From Elusimicrobiota bacterium (lineage in GTDB: Bacteria; Elusimicrobiota; Elusimicrobia; Elusimicrobiales; UBA9959): DNA of 45,731 bases. The notes under the pieces are model-generated. The model saw only the letters and a list, made by a program, of their open reading frames with translations, did not search any database and was not told the origin of the DNA. The translations under genes were made by a program, and so were the position numbers. Position 1 is the stretch's first letter. Each line of letters begins with the position of its first letter. This document shows positions 33,876 to 40,518 of this stretch, piece by piece. The stretch covers positions 1-45,731 of the forward strand of contig JACRER010000099.1 in NCBI GenBank assembly GCA_016234365.1. Reading direction: 5' to 3'.

Positions 33876-34759
33876 GCGTTCCCAGAAGGATAGGTTTCAT
33901 AGGGCTGGGTAGAATGGGCAGGGCCATGGCCCTGAACCTGGTGAAGGCGGGCTTCCAGGTGGCGGTGTACAACCGCACCCGGCAGCGCACCACGGAATTC
34001 GCCGACGCCGGCTGCGAGGTGGCGGCCACGCCGCGCGCGCTGGCAAAACTTTCGGACGCCGTCATAACCATGGTCTCCGACCCCGCGGCGATGGACGCCG
34101 TGCTGGAGGGGCCGGAAGGCGTCCTCTCCGCTTTCGCCGGCGGCAACACGCTCATAAACATGAGCACCCTTTCCCCCGACTACACGGCGGCGCTCGCCCG
34201 CAAGTGCCATATCGCCGGCGTGAATTTCCTGGACTGCCCCGTCTCCGGCTCCAAGCCCGCCGCGGAAGCGGCCAAGCTGGTGATCCTGGCCGGGGGCGAC
34301 AAGGCCGCCGTGGAGAAGTACGACAAAGTCCTTAAAGCCATGGGCCGGGCCGTAGTGTACGCCGGTCCGGCGCCCGCCGGCACCGCGCTGAAACTCTGCG
34401 TTAACCTGATAATAGCGCAGCTTACCACGGCGCTGGCGGAATCCGCCGCCCTCGCCGAAGCGCAGGCCCTGGACCCGGCGCTCATCTTCGACACGCTCGC
34501 CGAGAACCCGGCCCTCAACTGCGGCTATTTCTCTCTCAAGAAGGATAACATCCTGAAGAAAGAGCATTCCCCCGCCTTCCCGCTCAAGCACATGCTCAAG
34601 GACGCCCGCTTTATGCTGGCCGAAGCGGCGCGCAAGAAACTGGAACTGCCGGTCACCGCCGCGGCTGAAGCCCTGATGACCAGGGCCTCTGAACTTGGCT
34701 ACGGCGACCGGGACCTCAGCGTCATCCAACTCCCCCTCACTGAACCCCTGCGTCGCTGA
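33872..34759 (+). CDS. NAD(P)-dependent beta-hydroxyacid dehydrogenase family protein
   Basis: 295 residues. The N-terminal dinucleotide fold starts with GFIGLGRMGRAMALNLVKAGF; substrate-binding block FLDCPVSGSKPAAEAAKLVILAGGD and the catalytic Lys region GTALKLCVNLIIAQ follow. This is the 3-hydroxyisobutyrate dehydrogenase / glyoxylate-succinic semialdehyde reductase family, which oxidises 3-hydroxyacids or reduces aldehydes with NAD(P). The substrate cannot be named; SPDY in place of the typical SP- segment offers no clue. I start it at the ATG overlapping the preceding stop; the upstream frame is the shadow of the pseudouridine synthase gene. Confidence 0.9.
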   Translation: MSVPRRIGFIGLGRMGRAMALNLVKAGFQVAVYNRTRQRTTEFADAGCEVAATPRALAKLSDAVITMVSDPAAMDAVLEGPEGVLSAFAGGNTLINMSTLSPDYTAALARKCHIAGVNFLDCPVSGSKPAAEAAKLVILAGGDKAAVEKYDKVLKAMGRAVVYAGPAPAGTALKLCVNLIIAQLTTALAESAALAEAQALDPALIFDTLAENPALNCGYFSLKKDNILKKEHSPAFPLKHMLKDARFMLAEAARKKLELPVTAAAEALMTRASELGYGDRDLSVIQLPLTEPLRR

Positions 34760-34790
34760 AGCGGCTTGCGCGGCGGCCGTTATTTTGCTA

Positions 34791-34810
34791 AAGTTAGGTG
34801 AGACTAACTT
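34791..34810. promoter_or_regulatory. DtxR-type iron-box operator
   Basis: AAGTTAG, 6-base centre, CTAACTT: a perfect 7-bp inverted repeat ending at the base before the dtxR ATG. Against the DtxR/IdeR consensus TTAGGTTAGGCTAACCTAA it reads TTAGGTGAGACTAACTTA, matching at most positions. It overlaps the probable -10 (TAAAGT, 34789-34794) and the only Shine-Dalgarno-like sequence (GGTGAG), so bound repressor would block initiation. It implies negative autoregulation of the operon by iron. Confidence 0.75.
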
Positions 34811-35257
34811 ATGCAGAAAAAACACCACCCCCCGCTTTCCCCCAGCCTCGAGGACTACCTCGAGGCCGCCTATACCCTCAGCCGCACCGACGGGTCGGCC
34901 CGCAGCTGGCGCATAGGCGCTGCGCTTAAAGTTTCCAAACCTTCGGTGAGCGGCGCGATACGCGCCCTGGCCGCGCGCGGCCTGGTGCTGCAGGAACCCT
35001 ACGGGGCGGTCCGCCTTTCCGCGGATGGCCTCCGGCTCGGCGCCGAAATAGCCGGCCGCCACGCGCTGCTCAAGGATTTCTTCGTCTCCATCCTGGGCCT
35101 GGACCCCGCCGAGGCGGAGAATGACGCCTGCCGCGCGGAGCACGCGCTCAGCCGCGAAGCCCTCCGGCGGGTACAAGCGCTCGCGCTTTTCCTCAAAACC
35201 CCCGCCCGCCGGGCCACGCTGGCCGCGGCGCGGCGCGCGGCCGGGGAGGCCATATGA
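34811..35257 (+). CDS. DtxR-family iron-dependent repressor, short form
   Basis: 148 residues. The N-terminal winged helix (LEDYLEAAYTLSRTDGSARSWRIGAALKVSKPSVSGAIRALAARGLV) matches the DtxR/MntR family. The dimerisation and metal segment has GRHALLKDFF and NDACRAEHALS. The C-x-x-E-H pattern is that of iron-type DtxR/IdeR (EACRWEH) rather than manganese-type MntR, which lacks the Cys. The SH3-like C-terminal domain is missing, and the related FeoA fold instead forms the start of the next protein. It overlaps the feoAB gene by 4 bases (ATGA). With the operator just upstream, it probably represses its own operon when Fe(II) is abundant. Confidence 0.9.
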   Translation: MQKKHHPPLSPSLEDYLEAAYTLSRTDGSARSWRIGAALKVSKPSVSGAIRALAARGLVLQEPYGAVRLSADGLRLGAEIAGRHALLKDFFVSILGLDPAEAENDACRAEHALSREALRRVQALALFLKTPARRATLAAARRAAGEAI

Positions 35258-37221
35258 AACTAGCCCCCGCCCTTACGCTGCTTTCAATGCGGGAGAACGA
35301 AACCGGCTATATCCTCGAAGTCTCCGGCGACGGGGAATTCCAGGGCAAGCTCAGGGCCATGGGCCTTTACCCCGGCCGCCACATAACCAAACGCTCCCGG
35401 GAGAATTCCTCCGGCCCCGTGCTGGTGGAAGTCATGGGCACCAGGGTGGCCCTCGGCCGCGGCATGGCCGACAAAGTCTCAGTGAAAGTAAAGTCCAGAC
35501 GGCTGCTGCTGGCCGGCAACCCCAACGTGGGAAAAAGCGTGGTCTTCTCGCGCCTTACCGGGCTGGACGTGATCTCCTCCAATTACCCCGGCACCACCGT
35601 GGAATTCACCGCCGGGCACACCATCCTGGCCGGGGAGCGCTTCTCCATAGTGGACGTGCCGGGCGCCTACAGCAACGCGCCCACCAATAAGGCCGAGGAA
35701 GTGGCCCGCGACCTACTGGCGGACCCGGACAAGGCGCTTATCCTCAACGTGGTGGACGCCACCAACCTGGAGCGCAACCTGTTCTACACGCTGGAACTCT
35801 CCTCGCTGTGCTCGCCCATGGTGGTGCTCCTGAACAAATGGGATATCGCCCGCCGCAAGGGCGTGGAAATAGACCCGCAGGCGCTGGGGCGCCATCTCGG
35901 CGTGCGCGTGATACCTTTTGTGGCCACCACCGGCGAAGGCCTCTCTGGGCTCAAGACCGCCGTGGAAGACTTCAACGCCGGTCGCCTGCCGGCCCCGGCC
36001 TGCCTGCCCGCAGATCCCGACGAAAAATGGAAGCTGATAGGCCGCATTTCCGCGGAATGCCAGAAAATTACCCACAAGCACTCAACCCTGCTCGAGAAAC
36101 TGGAAGATGTAACTTCGCGCCCGGCCACCGGCCTGCCTTTCGCGGCCGCGGCAATGCTGCTCATTTTCTGGGCGATACGTTCCGTGGGAGAAGGCCTTAT
36201 AAACTACGTCCTGGACCCGCTCTTCCGTGTCACCTGGCTGCCGCTGGTCACGGGGGCGCTCTCGGGCCTGCACGACGGAGCTTTTATAAAAACGCTGCTC
36301 CTGGGCTCCACGCCGGCGCCCATGGAGTCCTTCGGGGTCCTTACCACCGGCGTCTACATCCCGTTCGTCACGGTAATGCCTTATATTATTTCCTTCTATG
36401 CGGCCCTCGGCCTCCTGGAAGACATCGGCTACCTGCCCCGCCTGGCGGTGCTCTTGGACAGTTACATGCACCGCCTGGGCCTGCACGGCTACGGCACCAT
36501 CCCGCTGATGCTGGGGCTGGGCTGCAAAGTGCCGGCCATAATGGCCGTGCGCGTGCTGGAAACGCCGCGCGAACGCGTTATAGCCACGGCCCTCACGCTG
36601 GGACTGGCCCCGTGCATGCCGCAGACCGCCATGATCTTCAGCCTGCTTTCCCCCTACCCGCTCAAGTATACGCTGGCGGTCTTCGGGGCGGTCGCGGCCG
36701 CGGGCATAGCCAGCTCGCTGGCGCTTTCCCGCCTGCTCAAGGGAGAGACGCCGGAGCTGTTCCTGGAGATCCCGCCGTACCAGACGCCCTGCGCCCCTAT
36801 ACTCGCCAGGAAGCTCTGGTTCCGCCTCAAGGACTTCCTGACGGAGGCCGTGCCGATGATCGTCTTCGGCGTGCTCCTTATCAACCTGATGGAGGCCAGC
36901 GGTTTGCTGGCCGGCCTTGCCGGCTTTTTCAAGCCCGCCGTCACCGGCCTGCTCGGCCTGCCGGCGGAAACGGTCTCGGTGATGACGCTCGGCTTTTTGC
37001 GCAAGGACGTTTCCATAGCCATGCTCGCTCCGTTCGCGCTGGGCCCCGGCGCGATGGTAGTGGCCAGCGTTTTCCTGAGCCTCTACCTGCCCTGCCTGGG
37101 CAGTTTCATGGTGACGGTGCGCGAACTGGGATCGCGCGACGCGGCCAAGGTCTTCGCGGCCAATTTCCTGGCCGCGCTGCTGTTCGCGGCGGCTTTGAAT
37201 CTGCTCGTAAGATTCCTATAA
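35254..37221 (+). CDS. feoB: Fused FeoA-FeoB ferrous iron transporter
   Basis: 655 residues. Residues 1-80 are a FeoA/SH3-like domain (GKLRAMGLYPG, LVEVMGTRVALGRGMADKV). The FeoB GTPase follows: G1 GNPNVGKS (88-95), switch NYPGTTVE, G3 DVPG (134-137) and G4 NKWD (194-197). The membrane part has the first gate motif (GYGTIPLMLGLGCKVPAIMAVRVLETPRER) and the second half (LGFLRKDVSIAMLAPFALGPGA). It imports Fe(II) across the inner membrane. The FeoB part is about 575 residues, shorter than the usual 700 or more, mainly at the helical and C-terminal regions. G3 is DVPG rather than the common DLPG. Coupled to dtxR, with the MFS gene 25 bases downstream. Confidence 0.93.
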   Translation: MKLAPALTLLSMRENETGYILEVSGDGEFQGKLRAMGLYPGRHITKRSRENSSGPVLVEVMGTRVALGRGMADKVSVKVKSRRLLLAGNPNVGKSVVFSRLTGLDVISSNYPGTTVEFTAGHTILAGERFSIVDVPGAYSNAPTNKAEEVARDLLADPDKALILNVVDATNLERNLFYTLELSSLCSPMVVLLNKWDIARRKGVEIDPQALGRHLGVRVIPFVATTGEGLSGLKTAVEDFNAGRLPAPACLPADPDEKWKLIGRISAECQKITHKHSTLLEKLEDVTSRPATGLPFAAAAMLLIFWAIRSVGEGLINYVLDPLFRVTWLPLVTGALSGLHDGAFIKTLLLGSTPAPMESFGVLTTGVYIPFVTVMPYIISFYAALGLLEDIGYLPRLAVLLDSYMHRLGLHGYGTIPLMLGLGCKVPAIMAVRVLETPRERVIATALTLGLAPCMPQTAMIFSLLSPYPLKYTLAVFGAVAAAGIASSLALSRLLKGETPELFLEIPPYQTPCAPILARKLWFRLKDFLTEAVPMIVFGVLLINLMEASGLLAGLAGFFKPAVTGLLGLPAETVSVMTLGFLRKDVSIAMLAPFALGPGAMVVASVFLSLYLPCLGSFMVTVRELGSRDAAKVFAANFLAALLFAAALNLLVRFL

Positions 37222-37246
37222 TTACTCTCGGCAAAAAGGACTGACC

Positions 37247-38440
37247 ATGGGATTTTTCAAAGACATGCGCGCGGGGCTTACCCGCAACGTAACCTTCCTG
37301 GGCGTGGTGAGCGGGCTGACGGACATCTCCAGTGAGATGCTCTACCCTATAGTGCCCGTCTTCCTCACTTCGGTGCTGGGCGCGCCCATGCAGGTGGTGG
37401 GCCTTATAGAGGGCGTGGCCGAAGCCACGGCCAGTTTCGTAAAGATCCTGGGCGGGCGTCTGTCCGACAAGGCCGGCAAGCGCAAGCCTTTCGTGATAGC
37501 CGGCTACTCGCTCTCCGCGATCTCGAAACCCGTGCTGGCCCTGGCCGCCACGTGGCACTTCGTCCTCTTCTCCCGCTTTATCGACCGGGTAGGCAAAGGC
37601 CTGCGCACGTCGGCGCGCGACGCGCTCATCGCCGGTTCCATCGAGAAGGAACACTGGGGCAAGGCCTTCGGCTTCCACCGCGCCATGGACACTCTGGGCG
37701 CCGCGCTGGGCCCGCTTACCGCGCTGGCCCTTATCCACTTCATGGGCGCCCAAACGCCAAATTACCGTTTCATCTTCATGGCCGCCTTTATCCCCGCACT
37801 GCTCGGCGTAGGCGTGCTCCTTTACTTCGTAAAGGAAGCCGCGCAGGCCCGCCCCGCCGGAGAACCGCAGCCCGCCGCCGAGCCTATGACGGCCGACTTC
37901 AAGGCCTTCGTCGCGCTTTACGCCCTCTTCGCCCTGGGTAATTCCAGCGACGTCTTCCTTATCATGAAGGCCAAAAGCATGGGCTTCACGCTCACCCATG
38001 TGATACTGGCCTACACCGGCTACAACCTGGTCTACGCCCTGCTGGCCTCGCCGGCGGGCTGGCTGTCGGACAAACTGGGCAAAGTGAAGACCATGTGCTT
38101 CGGCTTCCTGGTCTTCGCCGCGGTCTACCTCGGCTTCGCCCTTGCGGACAAGCCCTGGATGATCTGGGCGCTGTTCGCCCTGTACGGTTTCTACGGCGCC
38201 TTCAACGAAGGCATAGCCAAAGCGGTCATCGCCCACCTCAGCACCGGCAACAACCGCGCTTCGGCCATGGGCTATTTCCAGGGCACGCTCGGGTTCCTTA
38301 CCTTCGCCGCCAGCGCGCTGGCGGGCTTGCTCTGGGACAAGGTCTCCCCGGCGGCGCCTTTCCTGGTGGGCGCCGCAGGCGCCCTGCTGGCCGGCCTGGC
38401 GCTTACGTTCTGGACCTCCCGCAAAAAACTGCAATTCTGA
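37247..38440 (+). CDS. MFS transporter in the iron operon
   Basis: 397 residues, about 12 hydrophobic segments. Motif GGRLSDKAGKRKPFVIAGYSLSAISKP (about 68-95, with the loop 2-3 signature) and FSRFIDRVGKGLRTSARDALIA (about 108-130) are close to the DHA-type MFS proteins often annotated as multidrug or unknown-substrate exporters. The gene is 25 bases after feoAB and 9 bases before the desulfidase gene, on one strand, so it should be co-transcribed and iron regulated. Export of a metal complex, sulfur compound or siderophore-like molecule is possible but speculative. AAAAGGA provides a Shine-Dalgarno. Confidence 0.88.
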   Translation: MGFFKDMRAGLTRNVTFLGVVSGLTDISSEMLYPIVPVFLTSVLGAPMQVVGLIEGVAEATASFVKILGGRLSDKAGKRKPFVIAGYSLSAISKPVLALAATWHFVLFSRFIDRVGKGLRTSARDALIAGSIEKEHWGKAFGFHRAMDTLGAALGPLTALALIHFMGAQTPNYRFIFMAAFIPALLGVGVLLYFVKEAAQARPAGEPQPAAEPMTADFKAFVALYALFALGNSSDVFLIMKAKSMGFTLTHVILAYTGYNLVYALLASPAGWLSDKLGKVKTMCFGFLVFAAVYLGFALADKPWMIWALFALYGFYGAFNEGIAKAVIAHLSTGNNRASAMGYFQGTLGFLTFAASALAGLLWDKVSPAAPFLVGAAGALLAGLALTFWTSRKKLQF

Positions 38441-38449
38441 CAAGGCAAC

Positions 38450-39730
38450 ATGAAAAACCTTCTGAGCGAAGTCCTTAAACACGAAGTCTACCCGGCGATG
38501 GGCTGCACGGAGCCAGTAGCGGTCGCCTTTGCGGCGGCTACGGCCGCCCGCCTGCTGAAAGGCCCCGCCACGGCCGTTACGGTGCGCACCGACGCGGGTA
38601 CCTACAAGAACGGCCTGGCCGTGGCCATTCCCAACACGCGCGGCGAAAAAGGGAACCTGCTGGCCGCCGCCATCGGCGCGGTGGTGCGCAAACCCGAACT
38701 CGGCGCCGAACTCTTTAAAGCCCTGCCGGCGGCCCGCCTGCGCGAAGCCTCCGCGCTGGTCCGCGGCGGCAAAACCGCCATCTCCGCAGATTATTCCAGG
38801 CGCGGCATCTACATCTGCGCCGAAGTGCGCGCCGGCCGCGAAACGGCCCGCTGTGTGCTGGAAGGCGGCCACGCCCGCGTGGCCCTGCTTACCCACAACG
38901 GAAAAACCGTACAGAAAGCCGCCGCGGCCGCGCGCAAGGCCCGCCTGCCCTACAAAGAAGCCCTGCGCCGGGCCACGTTCAAGGACCTGTTCCGCGCCGC
39001 CGAGACCGTTACCCCCGCCGAACTGAAATACCTGCGCAAAGGCGTGGAGATGAACCTCGCGGCCGCCAGCGAAGGCCTTAAACTGCGCAAGGTGGGATAT
39101 TATGTGCGCGACCTGATCAGCAAAGGCTATCTTAAGCGCGACATCCTCTCCAACGCAAAACTGACCGCCGCCGCCGCCACGGACGCCCGCATGGCCGGCG
39201 CGCCCGTCCCCGTGATGTCCAGCGGGGAATCCGGCAACCAGGGCGTAATAGCCGTGCTGGTGCCGTGGCTGGTGGGCAAGGCTTTCAGCGTACCCGAAAA
39301 ACGCATCCTCAAAAGCATAGCCCTCTCGCACCTCGTTAACTCCTATATCAAGGTCTTCACCGGAGAACTCGCCCCCATCTGCGGCTGCGCCGTGGCCGCG
39401 GGCGTGGGCGCCTCGGTGGCCGTGGTGTGGCAGCGCAACGGCGCGAACGTTAAAAAGACGACCCTCGCGGTCAACACCGTTATCAGCGACATCGGCGGCA
39501 TGCTCTGCGACGGCGCCAAGAGCGGCTGCGCGCTGAAGGTAGCCTCTTCGGCCGATTCCGCCATCCGGGCCGCCTGGATGGCCTCCAACGGCGAAGGCAT
39601 CACCGACGAGGAAGGCTTTGTGGGGCATTCCGCCGAGCAGACCATCAAGAACATCTCCCGCATCTCCAGCCTTGGCATGGACAAGGTAGACCGCATCATT
39701 CTCGACATCATGGCGGAAAAGCGGCCGTGA
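38450..39730 (+). CDS. cyuA: UPF0597 / L-cysteine desulfidase (CyuA/YhaM) family protein
   Basis: 426 residues, the family length. Family landmarks are MGCTEPVAVAFAAA with Cys19, PVPVMSSGESGNQGVIAVLVP, APICGCAVAAGVGASVAV, and GGMLCDGAKSGCALKVASSA. The invariant Cys residues are proposed to hold a 4Fe-4S cluster as in serine dehydratases. The E. coli protein degrades cysteine to pyruvate, ammonia and sulfide anaerobically. Location in an iron-regulated operon is notable: sulfide and iron are both cluster precursors, and the enzyme itself needs iron. The TGA overlaps the GTG start of the next gene. Serine dehydratase-like activity is the main alternative. Confidence 0.9.
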   Translation: MKNLLSEVLKHEVYPAMGCTEPVAVAFAAATAARLLKGPATAVTVRTDAGTYKNGLAVAIPNTRGEKGNLLAAAIGAVVRKPELGAELFKALPAARLREASALVRGGKTAISADYSRRGIYICAEVRAGRETARCVLEGGHARVALLTHNGKTVQKAAAAARKARLPYKEALRRATFKDLFRAAETVTPAELKYLRKGVEMNLAAASEGLKLRKVGYYVRDLISKGYLKRDILSNAKLTAAAATDARMAGAPVPVMSSGESGNQGVIAVLVPWLVGKAFSVPEKRILKSIALSHLVNSYIKVFTGELAPICGCAVAAGVGASVAVVWQRNGANVKKTTLAVNTVISDIGGMLCDGAKSGCALKVASSADSAIRAAWMASNGEGITDEEGFVGHSAEQTIKNISRISSLGMDKVDRIILDIMAEKRP

Positions 39731-40473
39731 GCGGCTATGCCGTAGCACTTGCGGCCGCGTCCGGGGACCCTCGCCGGGCGGCCAGGTTCCTGGCGGGGCT
39801 GCGCGGCGGGGACGCGCGCCAAGCCGCCGTTTTCCTTCGGGGCAACCCGGGTTTCCTGGGCCGGGCGCTTACGCTGGCGGCCGCGAAAGATCTTATGGAG
39901 TCCGCAAAAAGGACCGGGCTGCCGGCCGCGCTCTTCGCCGAAGAAGATCTCCCCCCTGCGCCCGCGCCGTTTTCCGTGACAGCTTTAACATTTCTGCCGG
40001 ACGGCGTTTCCGTTAACTACGGAGAACAAGAACTGCCGCTGGCCTACTCGGACATCGCCTCTATCTCCGCCGCCGCCTGGGACGCCCCGGCCCCGCCCCC
40101 GGAGCTGCGCCTGCTCAAAGCCCAAACCGCTGCCAGCGTTATAACGTCGGCCGGAGGGGACGCCGGTGAGCCTTACACGCCGCCGCAGGAAACCCTGCTA
40201 CGCGCCGACGTCCTGGCCGGCGCGACGCGCCTGCTGCTGGCGCCGGAGAACATGGATTTCTCCGCGCTTGGCCCGGAACGGTCCGCCTCAAGCCTGCAGA
40301 ACCTGCGCCTGCTGCTGGGCCGCCTGCGCGCGGCCGCGCCGGGCGCCGCCGTTAACGCTACACTGGCGGCCCTGCTCGAAAGCGCGCCGCTCGCCCCCCT
40401 CAAGGTGGACGGCCCGGAAGCCGCCGACCTCGAGGTTTCCCGCCTCCTGCTCCTGACGTCACGCCGCGCCTAG
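39727..40473 (+). CDS. Hypothetical protein at the end of the iron operon
   Basis: 248 residues, Ala/Leu-rich, starting at a GTG that overlaps the cyuA stop (GTGA), which is good evidence for translation. I recognise no family. The N-terminal 60 residues are probably helical repeats (DPRRAARFLAGLRGGDARQAAVFLRGNPGFLGRAL); a Pro-rich linker near 76-83 precedes a beta-like segment (FSVTALTFLPDGVSVNYGEQELPLAYSDIASIS). The C-terminal part is helical (TLAALLESAPLAPL). No Cys-rich motif, signal peptide or membrane segment is visible, so it is probably cytoplasmic. An accessory role in the operon is only implied by coupling. Confidence 0.75.
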   Translation: MSGYAVALAAASGDPRRAARFLAGLRGGDARQAAVFLRGNPGFLGRALTLAAAKDLMESAKRTGLPAALFAEEDLPPAPAPFSVTALTFLPDGVSVNYGEQELPLAYSDIASISAAAWDAPAPPPELRLLKAQTAASVITSAGGDAGEPYTPPQETLLRADVLAGATRLLLAPENMDFSALGPERSASSLQNLRLLLGRLRAAAPGAAVNATLAALLESAPLAPLKVDGPEAADLEVSRLLLLTSRRA

Positions 40474-40506
40474 CGGCAGGCCTGCCGCTTGCCCGCCGGA
40501 CTTTAC

Positions 40507-40512
40507 TATAAT
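40507..40512 (+). promoter_or_regulatory. -10 box of a probable leaderless promoter (GH57 DUF3536 gene)
   Basis: Consensus TATAAT, six bases (AAGCAG), ATG. There is no Shine-Dalgarno. It supports the ATG at 40519 over a TTG at 40489 that would place the promoter inside the gene. Confidence 0.55.
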
Positions 40513-40518
40513 AAGCAG

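Noticed and set aside
37106-39748. Long minus-strand frame of 880 residues
   Set aside because: It is antisense to the MFS and cyuA genes, which have clear family motifs, and its composition (Gly, His, Arg, Val rich) is that of a shadow frame.
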